A DNA stretch of 38,740 bases from Acinetobacter sp. ANC 4862 (GCF_004336635.1 NZ_SJXH01000032.1:1-38740); one strand, 5' to 3'. Numbered from the stretch's first letter, positions 25,506 to 35,214 are shown. The notes: a model not told the origin generated them from the sequence alone. Made by a program: numbers and translations.

Positions 25506-28082
25506 ATGTCCAAGAGTGGCTTTGGTCAAATGTATCGTCAGCTTTCCAGTAAGCTGCTTGACCTCGTGGTAACCCCACATGTTCTTGGTGAGGTTCCTAC
25601 TGAACCGACAACTACAGAAGCAAATGCAGCAACAGACCAACCGATTAAGCAAAAAATGGTCTGCTATGTTTTACAAAATTACTCGCGTAGCAATGCACTG
25701 ATTGTCGACGGTGAAACACGACGTCTCAAACTTTCACCGGCATTAAACCCGCTAGTGGTCGGGAATCAGAAAGAAAAAGCATCGGTGTTGTTCTTGCAGC
25801 ATCACAACGAAAATAATTTACTTAACCCACCACCCCATGCTTTTCCGCCACGTTTACTCCGTTTAATCGATATTTTAGAAAATCATCCTGAAGTGGATAT
25901 CGAACTGATTCCTGTGACTGTGCTGTGGGGACGCTCGCCAGATAAAGAAGATTCCTGGTTCAAGCTGCTGTTTACTGATACTTGGGCAACCCCGGGTACA
26001 GTTAAACAATTGGTGAATATTGGCTTGCATGGTCGTCAGTCTTATTTGGAATTCCATCAAGGGCAATCCTTACGTACCCTTGTCGATTTTGCCAAAAAGA
26101 CCCATCCCAATTTATCGCCAGCAACTTACATTCTAAATACGCTGAATAACTACCTGGATGGTCAGCGTGAAGTAGTGCTCGGCCCTGACCTGTCAGACCG
26201 TCGCAATGTCATGCATTCACTCATCAAATCTACGGATGTGCAAGAAGCCATTCGCCGTGAAAGCATCCGCAGCAAAGTCAGCATGATTGAATCTGAACGT
26301 CGTGCGATTGGTTATTTAAACGAAATCGTTTCTGATTATTCACATTCTGCAGTGCATTTTGCCGATATGGCGCTGACCCGTTTATGGACGCAGCTTTATG
26401 ACGGCGTGGAAGTGCATAACTTCAGCACCGTGCGTGAACTTGCCAAAGACTACGAAATTATCTATACCCCCTGTCACCGCAGTCACATCGACTACTTGTT
26501 GCTGTCCTATGTGATTTACAAGCGTGGCATGATGGTGCCGTACATTGCTGCAGGTGATAACCTGAATATGCCGTTTGTGGGTCAATTGCTCCGTGGTGGC
26601 GGTGCATTCTTTATTCGCCGTACTTTCCGCGGCAATGGTTTATATACCACGGTATTTAAAGAATACCTGTACAGTATTTTGTCGCGTAACACGCCTCTTG
26701 AATACTTTATTGAAGGTGGCCGTTCACGTACAGGGCGTTTGTTGCCACCGAAAACCGGCATGCTTGCGATGACCGTACATAGCCATTTGCGCGGTCGATC
26801 AAAACCAATCGTGTTTTTGCCGACCTATATTGGTTATGAACGCCTGATGGAAGGTTCAACCTATGTCGGTGAAATGCAAGGCAAGCCGAAAGAGTCTGAA
26901 TCGATTGTGGGCATTTTAAAAACCTTGCGTAAAATCGAGCGTATTTTCGGTAAAGTGCATGTGAACTTCGGCGAACCTGTGTTTTTAGATGACATGCTGA
27001 AAAAACACGGCGCAGATAAAATCAAGATTGAAAAGAATGATGATCCTATTCCGTCGGAAGTGTCGGATGCAGTTAACAGTTCGGCGCATGCGATTCTAGA
27101 AAATATTAACCGTGCTGTGGTGATTAACCCTGTTTCACTGCTTTCTCTGATTCTACTGGCAACACCAAAACATACTTTAGATGAAGAGATCTGCATTAAA
27201 CAGCTCGATGCATACCGTAATCTGGTCGCTGCCTTACCTTATGATGCACGCACACAAGTCACACCACTTTCAGGCAAAGAAATTATTGCCTACGGTTTAA
27301 AACTGAAACTGATTAAACGTATCAAACATGTGTTGGGCGACATTATTGCGATTGAAGACAATCAAGCCGTATTACTGACTTACTTCCGCAATAACATTCT
27401 GCATGCCTTTGTATTACCGTCTTTAATTGCTGCTTTGGTTGAACATAACGGTTCGATCCGTCGTGGCGATTTGATCAATGTGATTCGCACCCTCTATCCA
27501 TTCTTGAAAGCTGAATTGTTCTTAAAATGGCAAGATGATGAACTGAAAGATCAAATCTGTGCCTATGTTGAAGCATTAATTAAGGCGAAATTGATCTCTG
27601 AAGATACGGAAGGCAACCTAGAATCTCCAGCGCCCAACTCGGAAGATCATAATCAGCTGGTGGTTCTGGCTGCTCCTGTGATGCAAAGTCTTGAGCGGTA
27701 TTACATGACTTTGGCCCTGATCACGCAGCGTGGTTCAGGCAACATTTCGACCCGTCAGGTGGAAGAACTCAGTCATTTGGTCGGTCAACGTTTGTCTGTT
27801 CTGTATGAGTTCAACTCGCCTGAATTCTTCGATAAAGCCTTATTCCAAAGCTTTATTAAAGTACTGACTCAACAAGGTTATATTCGTAACAACGAAGACA
27901 ATGCGATTGTGTTTGATGAAAATTTCCAGAATGTTGCGCAGTACGCCAACCTGGTTCTGGATGATGTGACTTTACAAATGCTTCAGCACATTACAACCTT
28001 TAGTGATGAAGAGCTGAAAGAAGCTTTGGATGCAGTTGCGGCTCAACAAGCGAAACGTCGTTTAAAACGTAAGAAGAAATAA
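25506..28082 (+). CDS. plsB: Glycerol-3-phosphate 1-O-acyltransferase
   Basis: An 858-residue membrane-associated acyltransferase (E. coli PlsB 807). Block I HRSHID (H324-D329) is the HX4D catalytic motif. GGAFFIRRTFRG, FIEGGRSRTG and FLPTYIGYERL are blocks II to IV that bind glycerol-3-phosphate. It makes lysophosphatidate, the first step of phospholipid synthesis, from acyl-ACP or acyl-CoA. The ATG at 25506 has AGGAG 5 bp upstream; the GTG two codons earlier lies inside that site and is rejected. The C-terminus is basic (KRRLKRKKK). Confidence 0.96.
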   Translation: MSKSGFGQMYRQLSSKLLDLVVTPHVLGEVPTEPTTTEANAATDQPIKQKMVCYVLQNYSRSNALIVDGETRRLKLSPALNPLVVGNQKEKASVLFLQHHNENNLLNPPPHAFPPRLLRLIDILENHPEVDIELIPVTVLWGRSPDKEDSWFKLLFTDTWATPGTVKQLVNIGLHGRQSYLEFHQGQSLRTLVDFAKKTHPNLSPATYILNTLNNYLDGQREVVLGPDLSDRRNVMHSLIKSTDVQEAIRRESIRSKVSMIESERRAIGYLNEIVSDYSHSAVHFADMALTRLWTQLYDGVEVHNFSTVRELAKDYEIIYTPCHRSHIDYLLLSYVIYKRGMMVPYIAAGDNLNMPFVGQLLRGGGAFFIRRTFRGNGLYTTVFKEYLYSILSRNTPLEYFIEGGRSRTGRLLPPKTGMLAMTVHSHLRGRSKPIVFLPTYIGYERLMEGSTYVGEMQGKPKESESIVGILKTLRKIERIFGKVHVNFGEPVFLDDMLKKHGADKIKIEKNDDPIPSEVSDAVNSSAHAILENINRAVVINPVSLLSLILLATPKHTLDEEICIKQLDAYRNLVAALPYDARTQVTPLSGKEIIAYGLKLKLIKRIKHVLGDIIAIEDNQAVLLTYFRNNILHAFVLPSLIAALVEHNGSIRRGDLINVIRTLYPFLKAELFLKWQDDELKDQICAYVEALIKAKLISEDTEGNLESPAPNSEDHNQLVVLAAPVMQSLERYYMTLALITQRGSGNISTRQVEELSHLVGQRLSVLYEFNSPEFFDKALFQSFIKVLTQQGYIRNNEDNAIVFDENFQNVAQYANLVLDDVTLQMLQHITTFSDEELKEALDAVAAQQAKRRLKRKKK

Positions 28083-28180
28083 TCTTCCTTGTCCGTTCCC
28101 TCTCCTTCTAGGAGAGGGCTAGGGAGAGGTCGATTATAAAAACCCTCATCCCAACCTTCTCCCAGAGGGACAAGGAGCTT
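28083..28180. repeat. Short intergenic inverted-repeat element
   Basis: TCCTTGTCC (28086-28094) and GGACAAGGA (28168-28176) are perfect outer arms. Inside is a 9-bp hairpin CCCTCTCCT/AGGAGAGGG (28098-28118), then AGGGAGAGG and a CT-rich half with CCCTCATCCC. It sits between the convergent plsB and the SDR gene. The GGAGAGGG/CCCTCATCCC text resembles dispersed intergenic repeats in many gammaproteobacteria. It may also end transcription. Copy number is unknown. Confidence 0.65.
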
Positions 28181-28986
28181 CAATTATTTTCTAACATATT
28201 CAAATAATCCCCAAAACAATCTTTATGCTCTAACTCAAATCTTGTTTCAACCATCCTCTTTGCATAAATCCTTTTTCCCGACACTTCCTCACTTTCTAAA
28301 ACCAGTTCAGGTAAATTCAGCTGCCGTTGAAACCATTGAATCGTTTCGTGTAAAGGGATTGGCTGATTATTGCTGACAATATACGATTTTTCCGGATGTT
28401 CCACGTGAATCAATTGCGCCAAGAATCGAGCCAGATCATCGATATGAATCCGGTTTGACCAGTGAATTTGAGGATAGCTTTGAGTCGTTTCAGCCAGCTT
28501 GATCATCCTCGCCACCGACGTGCCATAAATCCCTGTCGGACGAATGATGATGCATTGCTTCGGGAAAGCCTGCTGATACAGCTGTTCCATCTTTAATAGT
28601 AATCTGCCCTGCTCATCACTGGGCTGCATGATTGAATCATCATCAACGCGCTCACCCGCATTTTCACCATAGACTCGAGTTGAGGAAACCACCACAACCT
28701 TTTTAACTGGATGATTTTTTAATACCTTTGCGATAGGTACAACAGAATCGACATAGGTCTGTTGATAAGCTTCGATTGTACTTTGCGAAGGTGACAGTAA
28801 TACATATACCCAATCAATCGCTGGAACATGCGTTAAATCCAGTTGATGAACATCCTGAATCAGATGTGTCGCAAATTCATACGTTTTCGGACTTCGGCTA
28901 ATTGTGGTAATTTGGTGGCCTTGCTCAAATAATTGTTTAGCAACGCGCTGAGATGTTTTACCATAACCAATAAATAATATATGCAT
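28180..28986 (-). CDS. NAD(P)-dependent epimerase/SDR-like protein (YeeZ-like)
   Basis: A 268-residue extended SDR. The nucleotide-binding loop is GYGKTSQRVA near the N-terminus (7-16), a GxGxxxxxxA form. SSTRVYGENAGE (about 101-112) contains the Ser and Tyr region of the catalytic area, and RPTGIYGT (about 148-155) is typical of sugar-nucleotide epimerase relatives. No classical YxxxK is evident. It resembles E. coli YeeZ; its substrate is unknown. It diverges from recG across 35 bp, so the two promoters must overlap. Confidence 0.8.
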   Translation of the reverse strand: MHILFIGYGKTSQRVAKQLFEQGHQITTISRSPKTYEFATHLIQDVHQLDLTHVPAIDWVYVLLSPSQSTIEAYQQTYVDSVVPIAKVLKNHPVKKVVVVSSTRVYGENAGERVDDDSIMQPSDEQGRLLLKMEQLYQQAFPKQCIIIRPTGIYGTSVARMIKLAETTQSYPQIHWSNRIHIDDLARFLAQLIHVEHPEKSYIVSNNQPIPLHETIQWFQRQLNLPELVLESEEVSGKRIYAKRMVETRFELEHKDCFGDYLNMLENN

Positions 28987-29021
28987 TAAACACCTGATTA
29001 TATAACCTAAGTTGAGGGTAA

Positions 29022-31067
29022 ATGGCTGCAGTCCATCAATTGCAAGGGGTTGGAAACGCCTCTGCTGCTTTACTGGAAAAACTGAATATTTTCACCACAG
29101 ATGATCTTTTGTTTCATCTGCCACGTGATTATGAAGATCGTAGCACGATCATCCCCATGAACCAATTGACCGTGGGGCGCAGCTATTTACTGGAAGGCGT
29201 GGTCAGAGGTGTAGATTTTCCACCGGGTAAACGCAAATCGATGGCGGTGCTATTAGAGGATGATTTTGGCAAAGTCACCTTGCGTTTTTACCATGTCTAT
29301 AAAGCCCTGACTGATCGTGCCAAAATAGGCAATCAACTGCGAATATTTGGTGAAGTACGTGTCGGTGCGCGTGGTTTGGAAATGTATCATCCTGAAATTC
29401 AGCTGATCACCGAACATACTCCCTTACCCAAAACTGAACTGACCGCGATTTATCCAGCCACTGAAGGCTTAACCCAAGCCAAAATCCGTGACTATGTCAA
29501 ACAGGCACTGAAACAGCACAGTGATGACCTGCCTGAATTATTGCCAGAAAAATTTACCAATGGTTATGCGCTGAAACAGGCACTGGAATATATTCATGAG
29601 CCGCCACTGAATGCCAACATGTTGCAACTGGCACAAGGCTCACACCCTGCTCAACAACGCTTAATCTTTGAAGAGTTGGTCGCACATCAGATTAGTTTGC
29701 TTTCACGTCGTGCTTATATTCAGCAAATTGAAGCCCCTTCTTTTTCACCGAGTAAAAATTTTTCCAAACAGCTATTAGCTGGTCTGCCCTTTAATCTGAC
29801 CAATGCGCAAAAACGGGTCTCCAAAGAAATTGTGCAGGATTTAAAACAAAACAAACCCATGCTGCGTTTAGTTCAGGGGGATGTCGGAGCAGGTAAAACC
29901 TTGGTTGCAGGAGTCGCAGCCTGTCATGCGCTTGAAGAAGGCTGGCAAGTGGCACTGATGGCACCGACTGAAATTTTGGCTGAACAGCATTATTTAAATT
30001 TTAAAAAATGGTTTGAACCCTTGGGTTTAACCGTGTCCTGGCTTTCAGGCAAACAAAAAGGTAAAGCACGCGCAGCAGCAGAACAAGGCATTAAACAAGG
30101 CACTGCCAATTTAGTGGTCGGTACCCATGCCCTGTTTCAGGAAAATGTCGAATTTTCCAAACTCGGTTTGGTGATTATTGATGAACAGCATCGCTTTGGG
30201 GTGGATCAGCGTTTGGCTTTACGCAACAAAGGCTTAAATGGCATGACACCACATCAACTGGTGATGACTGCTACACCTATTCCGCGCACACTGGCGATGT
30301 CGGCTTATGGGGATTTGGATACTTCGGTGATTGATGAACTTCCTCCGGGTCGAACCCCGATTCAAACCGTGACCATTCCTTTAGACCGTCGTGAAGAAGT
30401 GTTAACCCGAATTGCCACCAATTGTGCTGAAGGCAAACAAGCTTATTGGGTTTGTACGCTAGTAGAACAGTCTGAAACTCTGGATGCTCAAGCGGCTGAA
30501 GCGACTTATCAGGAAATTAAAGAGCGCTTTCCCCATCTGAATATTGGCTTGGTACACGGCAAAATGAAAGCCGATGAAAAACAGTCGGTGATGCAACAAT
30601 TCAAAGATAATCAGCTGCAACTACTGATTGCCACCACCGTGATTGAAGTAGGCGTCGATGTTCCGAATGCCTCGATTATGGTGATTGAAAATGCTGAACG
30701 CCTAGGACTTTCACAATTACATCAGTTGCGTGGACGGGTTGGACGAGGAGCAACCGCCAGTTTCTGTGCACTGCTCTATAAAAGCCCGCTGTCGCAAAAT
30801 GGACAGGAACGCTTACGGATTTTGCGTGAAAGTAATGATGGCTTCGTGATTGCAGAAAAAGACCTGGAAATTCGCGGTCCGGGTGAACTGCTCGGCACCA
30901 AACAAACCGGGGATATGGGTTTTCGGGTTGCCAAGTTAGAACGAGACGATCATCTACTGAATCAGGCACATTACGTAGCTCAGCAAATTCTCAAAGATTA
31001 TCCTGAAAATGCCAATGCCTTATTAAAACGCTGGTTGCCTGAAGCACCACGATACGCTTATGTGTAG
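29022..31067 (+). CDS. recG: ATP-dependent DNA helicase RecG
   Basis: A 681-residue helicase (E. coli 693). The N-terminal wedge/OB domain (1-150) begins MAAVHQLQGVGNASAALLEK. Walker A is GDVGAGKT (about 286-293), motif II is DEQH (about 387-390), motif III is TATPIPRTLA, and motif VI includes QLRGRVGRG. RecG remodels stalled forks and Holliday junctions. GAGGG lies 4 bp before the ATG. It is followed by comF after about 150 bp on the same strand. Confidence 0.97.
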   Translation: MAAVHQLQGVGNASAALLEKLNIFTTDDLLFHLPRDYEDRSTIIPMNQLTVGRSYLLEGVVRGVDFPPGKRKSMAVLLEDDFGKVTLRFYHVYKALTDRAKIGNQLRIFGEVRVGARGLEMYHPEIQLITEHTPLPKTELTAIYPATEGLTQAKIRDYVKQALKQHSDDLPELLPEKFTNGYALKQALEYIHEPPLNANMLQLAQGSHPAQQRLIFEELVAHQISLLSRRAYIQQIEAPSFSPSKNFSKQLLAGLPFNLTNAQKRVSKEIVQDLKQNKPMLRLVQGDVGAGKTLVAGVAACHALEEGWQVALMAPTEILAEQHYLNFKKWFEPLGLTVSWLSGKQKGKARAAAEQGIKQGTANLVVGTHALFQENVEFSKLGLVIIDEQHRFGVDQRLALRNKGLNGMTPHQLVMTATPIPRTLAMSAYGDLDTSVIDELPPGRTPIQTVTIPLDRREEVLTRIATNCAEGKQAYWVCTLVEQSETLDAQAAEATYQEIKERFPHLNIGLVHGKMKADEKQSVMQQFKDNQLQLLIATTVIEVGVDVPNASIMVIENAERLGLSQLHQLRGRVGRGATASFCALLYKSPLSQNGQERLRILRESNDGFVIAEKDLEIRGPGELLGTKQTGDMGFRVAKLERDDHLLNQAHYVAQQILKDYPENANALLKRWLPEAPRYAYV

Positions 31068-31218
31068 AGAATCATTTCAAAAAATATATTTGATAATGAG
31101 TATAAAATTAAACACTTAGTCAAGTAGTCATGATTACGTGGGCGGCATGGATGCTGCCGTTATTGAAACTAAATACAAACTGTGCAAAATTAACGCTAAA
31201 TAAAAGAAGAATAAAAAC

Positions 31219-31850
31219 ATGCTCCAATTCATTAATCCATTGCTCCACAAAGCAATCCAAAGCATTTCGCCTTGCGTACTTTGGGAATTGACCGACAGCA
31301 ACACCATTCACTCTGTGAAGATTGCTGGCAACAATTGCCATGGTCTAAAAGTACTGTTCAGCGACAGGAAATGGATATTCAAGTGGCTTGTCATTATGAC
31401 TACCCGATTGATCGTATTATTCAAAAATTTAAATACGAGCAACAGCTGCATTTTCAAAATTTGCTTGCAAGCACCTTACTGGAACTTCGCCCACCCAAAA
31501 TCCAAGCGATTGTGCCGATGCCGATATCAAATGAACGGCTGGTGGAACGTGGTTACAACCAGTCTTTGGTACTGGCTAAAATCATGGCCAAAGCACTGAA
31601 TATTCCCGTATGGCAACCCGTCACCCGCTTACAACAGCATTCACAAAAAGGCTTAAACCGCTTAGAACGTATTGAAAATATTGAACAACAATTTCAGATC
31701 AATACCACATCCAAACTTCGTTATCGCCGTGTACTTATTTTAGATGATGTAGTGACTACAGGCAGTTCCATCTATGCTTTAAAACAAAAGCTTGAGGAAC
31801 TCGATTGCCAGAAAATTTATGCTGCATGTGTCGCGAGTGCAGAGATTTAA
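31219..31850 (+). pseudogene. comF: ComF family phosphoribosyltransferase-like protein with one-base frameshift
   Basis: An ATG at 31219 gives MLQFINPLLHKAIQSISPCV then leaves the family frame. The other frame continues GIDRQQHHSLCEDCWQQLPW and runs to 31850. One base missing at 31282-31284, in what should be the second Cys codon of SPCVLC-GID, explains it; inserting it restores a zinc ribbon with four cysteines and a PRTase domain ending VLILDDVVTTGSSIYALKQK. Restored length is about 210 aa. ComF proteins act in natural competence, to which Acinetobacter is well known to be prone. It may be a real mutation or a sequencing error. An AAGAAG site lies 8 bp before the ATG. Confidence 0.85.
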
Positions 31851-31973
31851 AGGCTGCTCTGCTTTTAGGAAATAAAGGATACTGATTTCCCTCATCTCCT
31901 TGCGAAATACATTCCTCACCTCCCTGAGCCATATATGGCGCAAGAGAATGAGTCATTTTCATTCTTTAGCAAA

Positions 31974-32381
31974 TTAGATGACAGAGCTTTCAATTAAAAA
32001 TTGCTTCACCCACGGCATCACAATTTCAGTGGTTAAGGGTGCAAGTTTAGTTTGCTGATCATCCAAATCGACCCACTTCATTTCTGCAATTTCTGCATCA
32101 ATTTTCGGCGCATGATCCAAACTTACTACATAAACATAGCTCACCAATAAATGATCTGGCTCATTGGCTGTGGCTGTTTCAAAGCGACCAACAAATTGCT
32201 CAATTGATGCCTGACAACCAATTTCTTCCTGAATTTCACGCAGCATGGTTTGTTCAGGGGGTTCATTCGGTTCCAGTTTCCCACCCACCTGCATAAAACA
32301 TGAGGTATGACGTTTACGCACCACTAAAAGCTGTTGTTGATCATTTAAAATAATAGCTGCCGCCACAGTAATGATTTTCAT
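31974..32381 (-). CDS. Nudix hydrolase (MutT/NUDT-like)
   Basis: A 135-residue protein from MKIITVAAAIILNDQQQLLV. The Nudix box GGKLEPNEPPEQTMLREIQEEIG fits GX5EX7REUXEEXGU, with the metal-binding REIQEE. It would hydrolyse a nucleoside diphosphate-linked substrate such as an oxidised dNTP. The frame is open 13 codons further upstream, but the start at 32381 overlaps the LOG stop by 4 bp (ATGA), a coupling signal. Substrate is not identified. Confidence 0.9.
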   Translation of the reverse strand: MKIITVAAAIILNDQQQLLVVRKRHTSCFMQVGGKLEPNEPPEQTMLREIQEEIGCQASIEQFVGRFETATANEPDHLLVSYVYVVSLDHAPKIDAEIAEMKWVDLDDQQTKLAPLTTEIVMPWVKQFLIESSVI

Positions 32382-32977
32382 GCATGTTTCACCAATGCTT
32401 CTTGATCCACCATACCCCATTTCGGTTGTGGCGCTTGGAAAGCATTAAATTGCTGTAAAATATCTTCGATAGAATCTGAGGCAATAATGCTGTCAGAAAA
32501 ACGTGGATGAGTAAAACCTTTCACTGTGGTCAGATGGATAAATTTCAGCAAATCATCATAAAAACCCGCCACATTTAAAAATGCACATGGCTTTAAATGG
32601 ATACCCAATTGTGCCCAAGTCCACTGCTCAAAAATTTCTTCCAAAGTTCCTGCACCACCCGGTAAAGCAATAAAAGCATCGGAAAGTTCCGACATTTTGG
32701 TCTTACGTTCATGCATATTCGCAACCACATGCAATTCGGTTAAATGTGGATGCGCAAGCTCGCGGTCGACCAATGCATTTGGAATCACACCTATAACTTT
32801 ACCGCCCGCCTGTAAGGCACTATCCGCAACAATGCCCATCAAACCTGAACGACCACCACCATAGACCAGTGTTTTACCTTGCCGAGCAATTGTTTGACCC
32901 ATTTTCTGTGCAGTGTCCAAAAAAATGGAATCTGTCCCCACAGCTGAACCACAAAAAATTGCGATTGATTTCGTCAT
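32378..32977 (-). CDS. LOG family protein (nucleotide phosphoribohydrolase)
   Basis: A 199-residue LOG protein from MTKSIAIFCGSAVGTDSIFL. It has the motifs YGGGRSGLMG and PGGAGTLEE with R in HERKTKM for phosphate. LOG enzymes split 5'-monophosphate nucleotides, releasing base and ribose-5-phosphate; some plant-associated ones make cytokinin. Start chosen at 32977, with GGTGAA 3-8 bp upstream; a longer N-terminus to 33040 is open but not conserved. It couples to the Nudix gene, suggesting shared nucleotide clean-up. Confidence 0.9.
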   Translation of the reverse strand: MTKSIAIFCGSAVGTDSIFLDTAQKMGQTIARQGKTLVYGGGRSGLMGIVADSALQAGGKVIGVIPNALVDRELAHPHLTELHVVANMHERKTKMSELSDAFIALPGGAGTLEEIFEQWTWAQLGIHLKPCAFLNVAGFYDDLLKFIHLTTVKGFTHPRFSDSIIASDSIEDILQQFNAFQAPQPKWGMVDQEALVKHA

Positions 32978-33126
32978 TTTTTCACCATGTTTTGAAGATG
33001 TCATACTAATAAAGTAAATTTTCAGGAGATTTTTTAACAAATAAGCGATTCAATCAGTGTTTTTATTCAATTCCTTGTCTAAAATACACCCATCGATTAA
33101 CCTATACTGCGCAGGGAAAAGACAGC

Positions 33127-34140
33127 ATGCTTGAAGCCTTTTACGCCACAGAGCGCGGTAGTTTGGAAGATGCCACTATTAATGGGGGCTTCGATCTTCA
33201 CCCAGATTTAGTGTGGATTGATTTAATCGCTCCCTCACAAGAAGAACAACAATGGGTATTAGATGCTTATGAACAGAATTTACCCACACTAAAATCATTA
33301 GAAGACATTTCCTCATCAGCACGATTTTACCGTGATGATGACGGTATTTTACACATCAGCACCTACTTTTTAACGAAAAATAAAAACTTTCAGGTCGATG
33401 GCGAAACAGATGACGATTCCAGTATTTTAGCTACCGTACAAACCGTTGCTTTTATTCTGCACAAACAACACCTGTTTACTTTACGTGGTGAAAAGCTGGT
33501 TGCATTCCGTGCCTTTCGTGCCCGTGCGCGCCGTAATGATTACGAAATTGATTATAAAGACCCCACCTGGGTTCTTCTTGGTCTACTTGAAGCCAAACTG
33601 GATGAGCTTGCGGATATCCTGGAAGATATCCACAAAGACCTGGAAAAATATTCCACCGAAGTGTTGAACAACCGTCATCGTGAACAAATGCTCGATTTGG
33701 ATGACATGATTACGCGTTTGGCACAATTAGAAGACATGCTTGGAAAAGCGCAATTGTGTTTAATTGACTTACGTCGTGTGCTGACTTTCTTATCTCGCCC
33801 ACGTGCTTTGGGCAGTCATATTTACGATGCTGATATTCGAGAGCTCAGTGAAGACGTACGTTCGTTGGTTGAACATGATGCCTTCTTATTCCAAAAGGTT
33901 CGATTCTTACTGGATACCACCTCTGGATTCATTAACACCGAACAGAACGACACGATTCGTCGATTCTCGATTTTGCCAAGTATGCTCGCTCCACCGATGC
34001 TAGTTGCCAGTGTTTATGGTATGAATACCGACGTACTGCCTTTTGCGAGAGGAACAAGCAGCTTCATTATGGTCGGTATTATTTTAGTCGCTTTCTTTAT
34101 TGGACCATTGATTTATTTCCGCTGGAAAAAATGGATTTGA
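33127..34140 (+). CDS. corA: Magnesium/cobalt transporter CorA
   Basis: A 337-residue CorA (E. coli 316). The cytoplasmic alpha/beta and long helical stalk precede two C-terminal transmembrane helices. The signature YGMNTDV (about 297-303, with GMN) lies at the end of TM1 and the second helix is about 313-331, ending in a basic FRWKKWI. It is a pentameric Mg2+ channel. GCAGGG lies 9 bp before the ATG. A bidirectional terminator follows at 34221. Confidence 0.95.
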   Translation: MLEAFYATERGSLEDATINGGFDLHPDLVWIDLIAPSQEEQQWVLDAYEQNLPTLKSLEDISSSARFYRDDDGILHISTYFLTKNKNFQVDGETDDDSSILATVQTVAFILHKQHLFTLRGEKLVAFRAFRARARRNDYEIDYKDPTWVLLGLLEAKLDELADILEDIHKDLEKYSTEVLNNRHREQMLDLDDMITRLAQLEDMLGKAQLCLIDLRRVLTFLSRPRALGSHIYDADIRELSEDVRSLVEHDAFLFQKVRFLLDTTSGFINTEQNDTIRRFSILPSMLAPPMLVASVYGMNTDVLPFARGTSSFIMVGIILVAFFIGPLIYFRWKKWI

Positions 34141-34220
34141 GCGAGCTTTTTTACAGCACTGCTTTTAAAGCGAAGCGCAAGAAACGCTCCCGATTTGATA
34201 AATACCGATTTGCAGACAAT

Positions 34221-34247
34221 AAAAAAGCACCTTTCGGTGCTTTTTTA
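34221..34247. terminator. Bidirectional terminator between corA and mlaB
   Basis: GCACC (34227-34231) and GGTGC (34236-34240) with loop TTTC are flanked by A6 and T6. It can serve both converging genes. Confidence 0.9.
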
Positions 34248-34257
34248 TTTTGTGTGT

Positions 34258-34548
34258 TCAGTCAATCAATTGCAGATCATTTTGCAAATGACAGGCTTGA
34301 ATAATTTTCATCATTTTTTCAGGCACAGCTTTAAACTGGATGCCTTGTGCTTTCGGAGTTTGACGTAACCAGCGAACCAATACCGCCAAAGCCAAAGTAC
34401 TACCTTGCTCTAACTGTGCCAAATTCACCACTACAGGAAACTGATTTTGAGATTGAATCAGTTTCAAACCCTGCTGGTAATAGCTTTCAGCATTTACATA
34501 ATCTATTTTTCCAGAAACCTGTAATTCCTGATTAATGATTTCAATCAC
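34258..34548 (-). CDS. mlaB: Mla pathway STAS-domain protein MlaB
   Basis: A 96-residue single STAS domain with NLAQLEQGSTLALAVLVRWL, the region that carries the conserved serine or threonine (residues 46-65). MlaB binds the ATPase MlaF and regulates the MlaFEDB ABC complex. It is the last gene of the cluster, 15 bp after mlaC, and it ends at a terminator. Length is usual (E. coli 97). Confidence 0.88.
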   Translation of the reverse strand: MIEIINQELQVSGKIDYVNAESYYQQGLKLIQSQNQFPVVVNLAQLEQGSTLALAVLVRWLRQTPKAQGIQFKAVPEKMMKIIQACHLQNDLQLID

Positions 34549-34563
34549 CGAACACCTACTTAG

Positions 34564-35196
34564 TTATTTTTTATTAACAGCTACATCTGCATCTGGCTTG
34601 AAGTTTGCAATCGCTTTATCCAAGTTACCGCCATTCAGTTTTACGGTTGAAGCAAACTGATTACGGAACTGCAAACCTAAATCAATGCCCGAAACATTAA
34701 TGTTACGGATTTTCCATTGATTGCCTTTATCCACCAATTGGAAAGATACAGGAATTTTTTCACCTTTGTTATTAAAGTCCATCGTCACAACAGGGTTTTT
34801 GCTGTTGGTGTCTTTGTATGGACGAAGGCTATAAGATTGATTTGAGAATTTGGCAAATGCACTGCCATAATTTTCAATTAAAGTTTCACGGAAGTTGCGT
34901 TCAAATTGAGCACGCTGGGCAGCCGTACTGTATTGATTGGTCGCATAGGTACCCATCACAATACGGGTAAATGAATGTGAATCAATATATGGGTCAAGAT
35001 TTTGACGTACAATAGCTTTCACTGCAGCCGGATTGTTTTGCAATTTCGCATTATCCGCTTTTAAGCGTGAAATCAGACTATCCGCAACTTTTTTAACAAA
35101 AGCAGGAGGTGCTTCTGCCGGTGCTGCAAATGCAGTAGTCGCCATCATTGTTGATAAAACACTAGCTGCAAGTGTCTGTTTAACTAAAGTATTCAC
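34564..35196 (-). CDS. mlaC: Periplasmic phospholipid carrier MlaC
   Basis: A 210-residue MlaC (E. coli 211). A signal peptide ends at AFA|APA (about residue 24). The mature part has the Tol-Ttg2 fold, with DSHSFTRIVMGTYATNQYST and VSGIDLGLQFRNQFASTV. It shuttles phospholipids between the outer-membrane MlaA complex and MlaFEDB. It lies 18 bp after mlaD. Confidence 0.95.
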   Translation of the reverse strand: MNTLVKQTLAASVLSTMMATTAFAAPAEAPPAFVKKVADSLISRLKADNAKLQNNPAAVKAIVRQNLDPYIDSHSFTRIVMGTYATNQYSTAAQRAQFERNFRETLIENYGSAFAKFSNQSYSLRPYKDTNSKNPVVTMDFNNKGEKIPVSFQLVDKGNQWKIRNINVSGIDLGLQFRNQFASTVKLNGGNLDKAIANFKPDADVAVNKK

Positions 35197-35214
35197 TAAA
35201 ACTTCCTCTCCAAA

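Noticed and set aside
31120..31341. Minus-strand ORF in the recG-comF gap
   Set aside because: It overlaps the start of comF antisense and shows no family features.
31219..31599. A separate 126-residue ORF at the start of comF
   Set aside because: After about 21 codons it leaves the ComF frame and becomes non-homologous text; it is the front of the frameshifted comF.
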